A stretch of DNA of 64,000 nucleotides from Paraescarpia echinospica (lineage: Eukaryota; Annelida; Polychaeta; Sabellida; Siboglinidae), in the NCBI GenBank assembly GCA_020002185.1, contig CM034538.1:4249414-4313413 (forward strand), read 5' to 3'. This document shows positions 22,487-33,745 of this stretch, piece after piece (within the stretch, counting starts at the first letter, position 1; every line of letters starts with the position of its first letter). The translations under genes were made by a program, and so were the position numbers. A model generated the notes under the pieces. That model was not told the origin of the DNA, did no database searches, and saw only the letters and a program-made list of their open reading frames with translations.

Positions 22487-22651
22487 CTCGATCACCAACA
22501 TGATGTGGCATATGGGGAAAGGCATCAACCGCAAGTTTACTACGAAGGTCCGAGGCAAGGGATGCGAGGACCTCCTTCATTGGATACAGAATGTATCAAA
22601 CCATCTGTGGTGGTGTTGTGCAACATACAACGGTGACGCACAGTTGCTGGA
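22487..22651 (+). pseudogene. Kolobok-like transposase exon
   Basis: Bounded by an acceptor (TGCATTTCAG) and a donor (GTAAGT). It encodes WHMGKGINRK, then KGCEDLLHWIQNVSNHLWWC, then GDAQLLE. This region recurs in transposase-like proteins of invertebrates that I associate with the Kolobok superfamily. Upstream of WH the family pattern appears in another frame, which suggests a 2 bp deletion near 22505. The family assignment is from memory, supported by the TTAA duplication and inverted ends of the enclosing element. Confidence 0.6.
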
Positions 22652-23617
22652 GTAAGTCTCAAACTTGATATGTATTCATTTTATACCTGAGGCATGTCCA
22701 AAGCAACAAGTAACCCTTAGATTTGCAGTCAGTAGATGATGAGTAGGGACCACGACCCAAGTAGTGATTAATGCTGTAAGGTGAATTCCAGTGACCGACT
22801 TGAATCCCAAATACACTAAATCAGCTCCTATACATAACCAACATTATAATAAGTTTTCGAAATTACTGCATTTCATAGGCATCCAACTCGTTTTTTTCCA
22901 ACCAGCATGACTACTACCTTATCAGTAAATGTGTTTATTCAGACTTCCAAAACTGATAATGTAGATGCTGTTTACATGTTATGTGTTAATATGTGGACCA
23001 TCCAATTATGTATGGGACCAAAAATGTTACGTAAAAGTTCCTGATGACCAACTTTTCAGTAGTTCAGTTACTCAGATGTGAGGGGGGCGAATACTCCACA
23101 GATGGATAGTGCCCATTCTGTATCACCCTACCTATTCCTTGTAATCAGTTGCTGTGTACATTTATGAGTACAGTTACTTGAGTGTAATCAATTACATCTC
23201 CGTGTAATAATTACATTCCAGAATGCAGTTGTCTGTAATGAAATAAATAAGAGCACTTGTGTCGTTATCACCAATTTTATTAAAGAAATATAACATCAAA
23301 ACATAGTGACTGTATACAGTAGATACAGAAATTAAGAAGAAAAAACAAGTTATAATAAATTATGTGAAGGAATGTGATGATGGAATGTCTTATTTGTAAG
23401 GATCAGTATCATTTTACTAATGTACCAGTATGATTGCCATTGTATTGTTACTAAAAACAACCAACACTTTACACAGGAAAAGCTTTTTAAAGTTCACTGA
23501 ATGCCACAGTCATAAGGTAAATAACAGCAGCTTACTAACAACATATAGACTGGTGTGTTACACCAGTTGTTTGCAGACATTTTATTAGAATACTGCATAC
23601 ACTATTCTTCACTGTAG
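22652..23617. other. Putative intron of Kolobok-like transposase
   Basis: Lies between the donor at 22652 and the acceptor ending at 23617. AT-rich, with no coding recognised. Confidence 0.4.
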
Positions 23618-23967
23618 GAATGAAAGCTAGATTGATGCTGTCTGCTCTGGCGTGGAACTACCGACCACGTCCCAGACCTGTTGAGACTGTTGTCATGTGG
23701 TCCAAAAGACGCAAGCAATGGGTGCTGCATAACAGACCACAGCAGGTGAACCCATGTACCCACCTACCAATGCTCACGGATCGAGTGACAGATGTGTTTA
23801 TAAAGAAATATCACACTGCATCCGATCACAGTCACTGGGGCAGATGTCCCAAAACCAGAGAAGGAGGATCTGCTGGCAGCAAGAGTCAGTCAATTTGTAA
23901 AGAAACAGTAAATACTGCCACCACCCACCTACAGCTTCATAGGTCACATGTACATTGTCTAGTTTAG
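23618..23967 (+). pseudogene. Kolobok-like transposase, C-terminal exon
   Basis: Follows a CACTGTAG acceptor and reads ALAWNYRPRPRPVE, then a VMWSKRRKQWVLHNRPQQ segment. It resembles the C-terminal region of the same transposase-like family as the 165 bp exon upstream (the family pattern has an Asn-rich block followed by WSKR-x-KxW). The remainder to 23967 is not recognised. The frame may be decayed, and the exon end is not fixed. Confidence 0.5.
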
Positions 23968-26018
23968 TTTTCAAGTCCAGAGTGGTATCCCTCGTGTTGT
24001 CCCCCATCGGGGGCAGGGAACCTTGATCTTATTTCATGGCTGGCGCATGCTGGTAGAACTCTCCGTAACCTTCGTCCCAGCTTGTCATGGATCTACCAGG
24101 TAAACTGTCTGTATGCAGCCCACCTGAGAGACCTGAAATAAATTAGGCTCAAATAAACATCTGACATTGTAAATAAATGACATAAAAATCGGTTCTATAA
24201 TGACACCATTCCTTTATATAAATTGTTTACCATTAAACATGTGTTCATTGATAATTTTGTACTACATAAAAAATTATGACGGTGCAACAAACATTGTAGC
24301 TATACGTTACGATAACTTAAGTGGAACCATTATAATTTTTTCTGTAGTGAGAGAGCATCACTTTATTCATGCAGTAGAATACAATAAAGTGTGAAGCGAT
24401 AACCCAAATACATGTGTGAATACAGTAAATAGCTATGTATAGTAGTATATTGTAGCAGGATAAAGTAAATAATGACTAACGGTTAAAGTAAGTCATATTG
24501 AAAATGAACACATTTATGTATAGGATTACTTGCTGTTGATGGAATTTTATTTTGTAATTATTGTCATATTAGGGTGATGGTCGTCATGTTTAAATTAGTC
24601 TTGGGTCAAACCATTGTGGTTCGTCTTTACATTTAGAAAGGGTGAATGTTATTAGCAGGGCTAGTTTATATAAGCATATGATTGAATTAGTTGTTTTGTT
24701 GGTCGTTATATTCCACGAGATTTTAAGGAGGTTGTCAGTCTTAGATTTGTTGGGTTCTATTATATCCTAGCCTCTGCAACCTATTTCAATGCATGTTAAT
24801 TCTGATTTTATTCCATTATTGTTTACATCATGGATTAGTGTGACATACTTGTTAGTTTTGAATACATGATCTTTCTTGATGTTAGTTTCAAATGGTAGTT
24901 AGTGCAATGATGTGAATTTGCTTAGCATGTGGATGGTAGATGACGTATGGTAAGTCCACTAAGTAATTTTCCTGGAAGATTGCTAATAATTTGGGCATCA
25001 GGCATGAAATTGCTGACAAAATTATCTATATATATTTGTATTGCTAGTGCTACTATGATGTTGTATTGCGTTCATTATTAATACATTTCAATAAATATTT
25101 AACAACACATTTCACTGGTCTTTGTAACAATGCATACACATATATACGTACTTGTTTGTTGGACGGTCTAATTCCCATTCTGCAGCATCACCTGCTTCAA
25201 AGAATTCTAAATCCCCTGCTGTTTGTAATGCACAGCAGTCCACCTGTAACAAAGAATTAAGCATTTAAATAATAGTTTTACACGAACGTTAAGCAAACAT
25301 GGATTATTATTCTGAACATATTTCACAAAGAATGCATCACGATCCTCTAACTGTATTCATCCCAGCATTATCCCTGGGTCCATAGAAATATACAGATTAA
25401 GGAAGGCCGTTTTGAAATGTGTCAATATTTGCACGAAACAGTGGTCATTTTCTTTATCACAAAACAAATGGGGGCTCTGGCTAAAAAATGTTCAATGTAT
25501 ATTTTATTCATAAGACCCAATGTAAACTTTGGGCAGGAAAATTGCAGTATGCATAAAGTTAAAAATAATCTATCTACCTGCCATGTGTTTAAAAAGTAGT
25601 ACTGCCACATATTCATATTGTTCATACATGCATAGGCATAGCCATTACTGCGAATGTGAAGACTGTCGACGGGGATAGAACAAAAGGGGAGTTAATTCCT
25701 GCTTATTTTCTATCATAGCTCTGCACAATTTTGGTTCACATGAATCATGGAACCATTCAGCTACATTTCTTTTAAAAAGTGAGGGTACAGCCTTGGGTGG
25801 TATTCGAAAACGGACATGTCAAAGTTCAAACACTGACTCAGTGACTGAGTCCAGTGGCACTGAGAGCGAGATATAATTAAGTTAAAAGTCAACCAATCCC
25901 AAATGTAAAGACAAGTGACGTGTCCCGGCCCGAGCGATCATCTCGCGCTGTTCATACGCAGCCCGAAACTTAGGCTCATCGGTTATTTAAACAATAAACT
26001 AAACATATTAATAATTAC
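23968..26018. other. Kolobok-like element interior, few recognisable parts
   Basis: A possible minus-strand retroelement linker (PNKSKTDNLLKISWNITTNK, ending DEPQWFDPRL) lies at about 24760-24590, with low confidence. No other gene was recognised. Confidence 0.3.
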
Positions 26019-26252
26019 CTTCACCAACATCGTTGCTGTCAGGTCGTAACCGACGTCACCAGTCAATTTTATGTCGGCATGGTATGCGACTCGACATTTC
26101 CACTGCCCGTGGGCCTTCCTGTTCGTGCCCACCGGCACGCGCTTCTGCCCTATCTTCCAACACAGGCCCTTGTTTTTGTGGTTCAAACCGGTAACCAGCT
26201 GCTTCGAAATCGATTTGGTTTTCGTCGTCTTCCGAAGAATCGGGAAAGCCAT
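26019..26252 (-). CDS. Possible first coding exon, unknown protein
   Basis: A minus-strand ATG at 26252 in good context (AAGATGGC) opens a frame of exactly 78 codons to a donor (GAAG/GTAATT) at 26019. The product is Lys/Arg-rich (MAFPILRKTTKTKSISKQL at the start) and resembles nothing I recognise. An NRF1-type palindrome sits about 20 bp upstream of the start. It lies near the right end of the Kolobok-like element, antisense to its transposase exons, so it may be a second gene of the element or a captured host exon. Confidence 0.35.
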
Positions 26253-26270
26253 CTTATTTACACAGTCACA

Positions 26271-26280
26271 GCGCATGCGC
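26271..26280. promoter_or_regulatory. NRF1-like palindrome GCGCATGCGC
   Basis: Perfect palindrome, 19 bp upstream of the ATG of the possible exon at 26252 (-). In metazoans this motif is the NRF1 binding site and is common at TATA-less promoters. Its function here is inferred. Confidence 0.45.
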
Positions 26281-26502
26281 ACAGTTTCGTTGGTAAACTT
26301 ACCATAGCGCCACCTAACGGAGTTGGGAACAAATAGTACGCAGAACATTTACGAAGCGAGTTACGACAGTGTGACGTCACTTTCTGATAACTTGCCTGGA
26401 TCTTCGGGTTTTAAAGTAAGGCTACAGCCTTGTGTACACCCGCCTTTATGCATCGTATTTTGATATTGAGAACGTGGCTTGTCTTGTTATTTTGTGCTTT
26501 TA

Positions 26503-26784
26503 TTAAAATTTAAACCTGTCCATCTTCAATTCTTTGTCGAGTTTTGTTTTGAAGGAGAGGATGTTTTCAGCGTTCACTGTTTGCTGAGAAAGGTTGTTCC
26601 AGTCTAGGAAGATGCGTTGTGAAAAGGAGTGTTTCCTAATATCAAGTCTGCTTGGTGTCTTATACAATTTTTTGTTGTGGCTTCGTGTGCGGTTTGTTGT
26701 GATCATGAAGAAGTCCTCTTGATTGATGTCGTCGATGCCATTGGTAATTATGTAGACTTGGATTCTAACAATGGCGTAGTCCAT
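26503..26784 (-). pseudogene. CR1-type RT extreme C-terminus fragment
   Basis: A 93-codon minus-strand frame contains NQEDFFMITTNRTRSHNKKL, a RLDIRKHSFSQRIFLDWNNL block and a C-terminal FKTKLDKEL. These match the end of CR1-type ORFs such as the one at 47951. It is a 3' fragment inserted near the right end of the Kolobok-like element. Confidence 0.8.
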
Positions 26785-26924
26785 AGAAATTCGGTAGTTG
26801 TGTGTTCAAAAATGTTTTTCTGGTAAACCGCTGACGTTAAAAATTTTATTGTAGTTGGAAAGTGTTAGTTTGTATTAACTCTTAGATGCTTAACACCAAA
26901 ACGTTGCCTTTTGTTTTCCTTTAA

Positions 26925-29900
26925 CTTCCAAGACAATAGACATCCTTGCAGTCACTGAGACCTGGCTCAGACCACATGACACAGCTGGGGTAAGACCACA
27001 TTAAGGATTCGTCCGCCATTACCGACCGAAAGAGTGCCCTTGAAAATACCGTTTTGGTGGCATGTGTGAATTTTTTTCGAGCACTTTGGCATGGCACATG
27101 TCAGTCCAGTGAATACTAAATGTACTACTACATTAGATCTTTCACGAGGTAGCAATACACATACGCTAGTCGCTCGCGTATTCGCACAGTGGCTATTTTG
27201 CAGAACGCACCAATATTTCAAAATCCGTCACCAGATTGGGGCGAAATTGAGGGGTATCAGGTTTGGGTGGATTTTTCTGAAAACTGAGGTATGAGAATTT
27301 TACGAGTTTTCCATAGCACTTGTATCAATGGAGGTTAAATATGCTGTGAAATTTTCAAGAAAATTTTTCGGCAAATTTAGCAGGAAATGAAGGAAACGTT
27401 ATAATGGCCGCCTATGTAAAATTTAAATGTGGTCTTACCCAAGCTGCATGTATTGCTGACATTTCTCCTTCCAGTTTCACCTTCCATCATCGCCCACGTT
27501 CAGTTGGGCGAGGTGGTGGTGTTGGATTTCTCGTCTCAAAACCGTTCAAAGTTAATTTGCCATCAAACCCTGATTACTCCAGCTTTGAGGCCAGCTGTGC
27601 CTAAATTTCCGATTAATCTTTCTCTGCTTATTTTGTGTGCATTTATCGCCCTCCAGGACACCCTGTCAATTTCTTTGAATAATTCCAGGATTTCCTTGAA
27701 AATCTGGCAACTATTTATTCAGAATTTTATATACTCGGTGGTTTTAATCTTCACCTGGACACACCTTCATCAACAACAAGTACATTTAATGACATTCTGG
27801 CATCCTATGACATGAAACAACGCGTACCTTCTCAACACACATACATGGCTCGATCTCTTAATCACCCGTTCAGATTGTAACAATATTCATACACCTACTG
27901 CTTCAGATGGTTTATCAGACTACCACACTGTCACTGTTGATCTCAAAGTTCCTAGAATTCCCGTAGAGTCCAAACACAACGTGTTTCCAGACTGATCCAT
28001 AAGATTGACGTTGCTGCATTAATGACGGACATCCTTAAATCCGACTTCATCAGTAACCCCAAAGAACATCTATCTGATCTGTGTCGAATGTACTGTCAAG
28101 TACTCAAAAAATTACCTAATAAACATGCACCCCTGAGATTTCAATCTGTGTCCCAAAAGCCACATGCTCCATGGATAACTACTGAAATTTTACAATCTAA
28201 AAAGCGCCGGCGCTATCCTGAACGTGTATGGCACAAATCACCCTCGCGTTTGGACAGATCACGATATTCTAAACAGTGTCACTACTGCAACAGACAAATG
28301 GCCAAAACTAAATCAGATTATTACACAAACATGGTCTCGAGTAACTCTGATAACCCACGTCAGCTATGGAACTGCATAAATCATATTTTACACAGACGGC
28401 CATCTCTACCTAGTCATGTTTCAGTCAAATCAGTGTAACTCGTTTTCTAGTAATTTCAAAGATAAAATCAGTCTTATACGTTCTGCTTTTCCATGTCAAA
28501 CTTTAAGTACTGTAAATGTGGAATCCCCACGAGTAAAATATAAATTGTATTGTTTGAGCCAGCCACAGTTGATGAAGTGAGGAAAATAATAATGTCCTCC
28601 CCAAATATGTCATGCGATCTCGATCCATTACCAACCATACTACTGAAAGCATGTCTTGATTCTTTACTTGGTACAATAACAAATATCATAAATGTATCAC
28701 TGAGTTCGGGTAAATTTTCAGATTATTTTAAACATGCACATGTAAATCCTGTTCTCAAGAAGACTTCTCTGCCAAAAGATGATTTAAAAATGATATGCCA
28801 ATTTCTAATCTTAGCTATATTTCTAAGACACTTGAGAAAGTCGTAGCAAGCCGTCTAAGGTGTCATGTCAGCTCAACTTGTTTATCCAGTGTGCTACAAT
28901 CAGCATACAAACAATTTAATTCTACAGAGACTGCTCTCCTAAAAGTACACTATGATGTTATATTAAACATTGATAAAGGCAAAAGTAACTGCACTAACCT
29001 TGCTTGATCTGTCTGCCGCCTTTGATACCATTGATCACAACACTATTGTCAAACGTTTATCAACGTGGTATGGCATATCTGGCACAGCTCTGACCTGGTT
29101 TTCTTCATATCTAACCAATAGACATCAATGTATAAAGATAGATAATTACTTTTTAACCTCACTTCCCATTTAACGTGGCATTCCCCAGGGTTCCGTTCTT
29201 GGGCCTTTGCTTTTCACTCTCTACACTACGCCACTCATAAGTCATAACTTGGATCATCACCTTTATGCAGATGACACACAGATCTACAATTCCTTGGCCA
29301 CGCCCGATACAAGTCACTCCCTAAACCGACTCAACGATTGTTTCCAAGATGTTTTCTCATGGATGACCGATAGCAAATTAAAGTTAAATGCAGACAAAAC
29401 TGAATTCCTCATCATTGGTACTCCAGAGCAGCGAGATAAACTTAATGACTTTTTTCTAACGTGCATCCTGGGTCAAAATATCACACCAGCAGCATCAGTA
29501 CGGAATCTAGGAGTGACCTTTGATTGCGACTTCAATTTCAGACAACACATATCCCAAACGTGCCGTTGCTGTTTTTATCATATCCGTGATCTTCGCCGCA
29601 TTCGCCGACATATGTCGCTTTCTGCCGCTAAGACTATCGCAACAGCTCTTGTTAGCAACATATTAGATTACTGCAATTCCCTCCTTCATAATATTGCTAT
29701 CAAGGATATTGCAAAACTACAACATGTCCAAAATTGTTTAGCAAGGGTAGTCACACAATCTCCTCGATTCTCCCGTTCAGTGCCACTTCTAAAATCACTG
29801 CATTGGCTCCCCGTGCGATATCGCATTATGTTTAAGATCTGCACAATCACCTACCAAGCCCTTTCATCCAAACAACCTAGTTATTTACAATCAATGCTCA

Positions 29901-30076
29901 CACCAGCTAGACAAGCCAGACAACTTCGGTCGTCTAGTTCGAAGTTGCTATATGTTCCTAAAGTTAAGACAAAGGCTGGAACTCGAGCTTTTTCAGTTGC
30001 CGCGCCAACTATATGGAATTCGCTTCCCGTTAATGTTAAATCAGCAGAAAATATATTACAACGGTATGATATTTAA
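26925..30076 (+). pseudogene. L2/CR1-type retrotransposon: endonuclease and reverse transcriptase, decayed
   Basis: Continues the ORF that begins at 19145. The AP endonuclease domain starts with IDILAVTETWLRPHDT (26925-26988), is interrupted by a MITE (26990-27441), and resumes with ISPSSFTFHHRPRSVGRGGG and a SDYHTVTVDL segment near 27910. The RT domain follows: DLDPLPTILLKACLDSL near 28620, LLDLSAAFDTIDHNTI near 29000, and [19 protein letters not shown] near 29175. The catalytic YADD is at 29265, followed by NLGVTFD and the C-terminal [20 protein letters not shown] near 29990. Frame shifts occur near 28800 and 28975 and stops near 29170, so it is not functional. Joined to its 5' part it is a near full-length element of about 3.1 kb, not counting insertions. 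Confidence 0.88.
26990..27441. mobile_element. Small inverted-repeat MITE in the L2 endonuclease
   Basis: Inverted ends GGGTAAGACCACAT at both sides, flanked by AGCTG at 26985-26989 and again just after the right end (with one extra base). The host ORF reads across the target in frame when the element is ignored. About 450 bp, with no transposase. Confidence 0.8.
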
Positions 30077-31753
30077 TTTTCAAGACGATGATTGATTACA
30101 AGCGTTATACTACCTGTTCTAGATGACTTGATATATTTTTACTTTGGTTCAACATCATCATCTTCACTTCTGGCTGGCTGACATGAGTCAATATCCGATT
30201 TCTGAGAAGTGGAACTGCAAATAATTCATTAAAATTCAACACCGTTACATATATAAATAATAATCATAATAGCAATTATTAATTTACAACGGTACAAGGA
30301 ATTTCTTTCCAAATTTCTTTTCAGTTCCTCAATTTTTTAATGTAATGTTCTTAATACTAGAATAAATAGTGTGTACTCAGATGCATGTATACAGTATAAT
30401 TATTTGTCACGTCTTTAATTACCCGGTAAGGTGTGGTCACAACTATTTCACGGTTCATTCGCAAGGTGACACCACCAAACACCTCCACCTTATCGTTACG
30501 AAATACACTTTAGTCACCAGTCAAACAAGGATTTTAAGCCGTATTTATTTGTAGACGGAGAACAAAAAGCGTGTCTAACTATGACCTACAACGTCCACGT
30601 TTTGGAGAAAGGAGGAAATTAAGATGACATTTTTAAGATGGGAGGTTAGGGGGGTTCACAATTTAGGAGAGGGTTCACAAAAAGGGGGGTTCACGTGAAC
30701 GTGAACCCCCTGGCTACGGGCCTGATAGCCCCTTGACACTAAACGTACGTTCTGCAACAACACTATACCCATTCGACATAAAACTATGCAACATTACCCA
30801 CATCCTCAACATCGAAAATCACCGACCCTGCTCCCGTCTACACCAAAACTATCCGTCGCTATCCCCTCCTCAAAGACGGAAATATATCTAACACTACCCC
30901 CACAGGACACCAAAAAGTGGGAAATGTGCAATCCCAGGTCGTAATTCTGTAAAACGTACCCATAAAAAATCAACTACGCTACGACCCTAGGCTGGTGGCC
31001 TTCTCAGTGCTGTCTGCCAGGTCGTCAGTTATGTCCCAATATACACATACATGCATGGAGACCACACCAAACCTTGAATTATACCTTGAAAGTTGAATGG
31101 GATTGGGGTAGGGAGCGTGCAGACTCACAATATATAGCGGCCCTCAATCAGTGGTTACTAATTTTGATCGACATCTCTTTCACTTAATTCCACCATTGAT
31201 TCACTGTCCAGATCAGCGAACGAGTCTGCAAAAACATAACTTTGCATCGTTGAAAGCCTGCGGCATTGCCCCGCTTTCGGTAAACTTTCCCCTTTCACGT
31301 TAGTCTTTGCCTCGGAGGAACACTGAAATACGAGGCACCGAATCGCCGATTGACGAACGCCAGCGCAACATGTTCGTCCTTGTTCTCATTTTGGCAGCCT
31401 TATGTCTCGTAAATATTCTTGAATTTTATCTTTGTTCCATAAATGAAACTGGTTAAAATCGAGCTTATCGGCAACGACCACGAAAAACGCGAATTAATTA
31501 CGGAAATCAAGAAACTTCTATATACTTTTAGCAGGCACATATGGGTTGTTTATGTCGATTGACCTATGACATTACCCATGATGCTTTGCGGCAGTGGAAC
31601 TCATAAAACTGATTATTAGCATTCTATTTGTACCATGTCCATGATGGGTAGCTAGGCAACAAAATAACGTTGTATTTTTATTATGATGAGCAGGTTGTAT
31701 ACGAGTGCCTCAGTTATTCAGTTACTGGTAGGATGCTTGTTGTCCGCTTTAAT
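30077..31753. other. Spacer with one family X3 right end
   Basis: At 30640-30724 a right-type end of family X3 ends TGGCTACGGGCCTG and contains two GTTCAC repeats and a CACGTG palindrome. Its left half was not found nearby. The remaining sequence to 31753 has no recognised gene. Confidence 0.45.
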
Positions 31754-32056
31754 TTAAAGGGAATAAAAACATATTGCTTAAATTCATGTTATATTACATC
31801 CTGCTATCTATTTCCATGTCCACCAAGCAAAAAAAATCAAACAAATTCAATGAATTAGAAATTCCACATTTTATGCTGTACATCCGGACATTTTCGAATA
31901 TGCATATTTTTGGCGCGCTTTTCGGGATGCCGAGATGTGACGTCACTTATGACTCAAACTCGCATCAGGCCGACCCTTTCCATGCATTCAGAGCATGTTT
32001 ACAACTATAGCTTTTGGGTCGAAACGAGCGTCAGAATGAGTTATTGTGCAATTTTC

Positions 32057-32197
32057 CGTTTAAACTTCTTGGGAACAGTTCCTATGGGAAAACTATCACG
32101 TGAGTCGATCTCTACCGGGAAATCGTCTCCCGGTGCCGCGACGCTGATCAACGATCGACGCTTCCGTCAACTCGACGTCGTCGTACCCGACGGTCTC
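32057..32197 (+). other. 141 bp captured fragment of the Polinton DNA polymerase gene
   Basis: Identical to 37801-37941 except for one base (A at about 32170 for G at 37914). It replaces five bases of the family X4 arm (ACGTA in other copies). The fragment begins in the motif B region of polymerase B. Both copies share the same sequence around the site where the polymerase frame is broken. Confidence 0.95.
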
Positions 32198-32513
32198 GAT
32201 ACAAACACTAGTCATCATAGAGGAACACGCAGTTATCTTACGGTTCCACATGAATCAAATTTTATTCAAAACAACGTATGCGAATGGGCTTACAAGTCGA
32301 CTAGGTTTCGCCGAGCTTGGGCTCGTTTTCAGAATAATTATATCGAATGGAACCAACGGGAGATAATCTACACCAATAAACATACATAACAAATATATAT
32401 TGTATCCAGCTACATAAAGTAACGTGTAAAATATCATAATATCACTAGAATATCGATGTATGAAGGAGGAGTTGTACAATTTATCATAACAACTGAAATC
32501 AGTCAGCTTTCTG

Positions 32514-32600
32514 CCGGCCGTGATAGCTCAGTTGGTAAACGCGTTGGTTCCTTGGCATTTGTTTTACAATCGGGCGACGCCGGTTCAATCCTGACAGAAT
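32514..32600 (+). other. tRNA-like module in family X4 copy B
   Basis: A-box TAGCTCAGTTGG (32524-32535) and B-box GGTTCAATCC (32582-32591). This is the best match to canonical boxes among the copies. Stem pairing is poor, so it is not a tRNA gene. Confidence 0.65.
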
Positions 32601-32998
32601 GCAAACTATTGATTTTCTTTACACTTGTTTTGTTTATGTTTTCACGAAGTAATATAAACCAAATCATTTAGTATACTATGATGCATTGTTTGTAAATAAT
32701 TTTTAATTTTGTAGTAATTATTTATTCGCCACAAAAATGAAAATATGGTCATTATATAACAATCTTTCTAAATTTTATTTATCCAAACAAATATAATGTA
32801 ATGGATATATAATGTATTAATTGTAAATATATTGTACAGTAATATATTGTAATTATATATGAGAAAACAGATTGTGATCTGTCTGGATAAATACAATTTA
32901 GAAACATCGTTGTATATAATGACCATATTTTCATTTTTGTGGCGAATAAATAATTACTATAAAAAAAAAAGAGTAAACAACAACCGACATTCAATTAA

Positions 32999-33124
32999 AT
33001 GGCAACGATGGAGGCGCATGCAACTTACGAGGAGCAACAGTTGTATTTAGCGAGAGCGCGCAAAGAACTCGTTACACCTACCTACAATAACTTTCCTTTT
33101 AATATTCACTCGATACTACAGTAA
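32999..33124 (+). CDS. Small ORF in the displaced Polinton left end
   Basis: A 41-codon frame (MATMEAHATYEEQQLYLARA at its start) with a protein-like mix of charged residues, ending at TAA 33122-33124. It sits where the inverted left interior of the Polinton begins, next to the breakpoint at 32970. No family recognised; it might be the first exon of the downstream proline-rich frame (an acceptor-like TTTACAG lies at 33231-33237). Confidence 0.3.
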   Translation: MATMEAHATYEEQQLYLARARKELVTPTYNNFPFNIHSILQ

Positions 33125-33262
33125 CTAGGATGCTCATTATTTATTGTCTATGTTTACAAATTCTACTATTTTCCCTCAAATAATTTTTCCTTTTAAACTT
33201 CAATAGATACTAACTAGAATTTTGTCTATGTTTACAGAATCTACTATTTAAGAACGAAAAAT

Positions 33263-33745
33263 TTGCCCCTCAATTGGAATGGGTTTGGTATACGACCCCC
33301 GGCTACTAATGTGCCTACAGACTGGAGTCTCCTCGATTCGCCGCCGCCACCACCACCACCGCCACGTTCGCTTGGCTGGGGCCGTGGCATTCTTTCGCTA
33401 CCGTCACCACCCGCTGTTGGTCGGGGCGCGCTACACCCGCCACCACCGCCGCCGCCACTAACTGCTGATCGCCGAGTGCTACCGTCGCCCACGACGCCAC
33501 ACACACTTGGTCGAAGCCGTGGCGTTCTTTCTCTACCGTCATCCGCTGTTGGCCGGGGTCGTAGCACACTCTTACTGCACCCGCCACCGCTACCTGCTGA
33601 TAGCCGAGCGCTACCGCCGCGCACGCCAACGCCTCGTGCCCAGCTGGGGGATGGCTTCGGGCCTTACCCCGGGCCCGCTTGTCCGCCGTACCCGGGCGGT
33701 GGTTTCGGTGGTCCTCCTAGGGGATACGGAGCCCAAAACTTCTGA
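33263..33745 (+). CDS. Proline-rich ORF, unknown
   Basis: A 160-codon frame rich in Pro, Arg and Gly, with PPPPPPPP runs at residues ~28-35 and ~61-68 and a C-terminal GFGPYPGPACPPYPGGGFGG segment of PY/PG repeats. An antisense Gly/Arg-rich frame (33244-33624) overlaps, so the coding strand is uncertain. It lies inside the displaced left end of the Polinton, between the breakpoint at 32970 and the left terminal repeat. There it could be an element gene or a low-complexity coding remnant. No homologue is recognised. Confidence 0.35.
   Translation: MPLNWNGFGIRPPATNVPTDWSLLDSPPPPPPPPRSLGWGRGILSLPSPPAVGRGALHPPPPPPPLTADRRVLPSPTTPHTLGRSRGVLSLPSSAVGRGRSTLLLHPPPLPADSRALPPRTPTPRAQLGDGFGPYPGPACPPYPGGGFGGPPRGYGAQNF

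Larger units (their letters stand above)
19522..26920 (+). mobile_element. Kolobok-like DNA transposon, 7.4 kb, TTAA target duplication
   Basis: The ends are inverted repeats of about 105 bp: AGGAAAACAAAAGGCAACCT at the left, and at the right the complement reading AGGAAAACAAAAGGCAACGT. They are directly flanked by TTAA at 19518-19521 and 26921-26924. Removing the element and one TTAA leaves the host retrotransposon ORF in frame, so both borders are exact. TTAA duplications are typical of Kolobok and piggyBac. The internal exons at 22487-22651 and 23618-23967 resemble Kolobok-group transposases, and the termini lack the CCC start of piggyBac. It has collected later insertions: an RT fragment at 20740-21775 with a hAT MITE inside it, and another RT fragment at 26503-26784. 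Confidence 0.8.
31758..32970 (-). mobile_element. Family X4 element, copy B (type-2 arm, core, start of type-1 arm)
   Basis: Begins after TTAA (31754-31757) with AGGGAATAAAAACATATTGC. The left arm is of the same type as the right arm of the complete copy at 59241-61161, and the ~100 bp core at about 32785-32880 is the reverse complement of that copy's core. Copy B is therefore the same element in the opposite orientation. The second arm stops after about 90 bp at 32970. A 141 bp piece of Polinton polymerase is embedded in the left arm. Copy C (35481-35999) is probably the rest of its second arm, displaced by an inversion. Confidence 0.85.

Noticed and set aside
15613..30724. One 15 kb element bounded by the two CAGGCCCGTAGCCAGG ends
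   Set aside because: The flanks do not match, and the interval contains many independent elements with their own borders; the ends are probably remnants of two separate copies.
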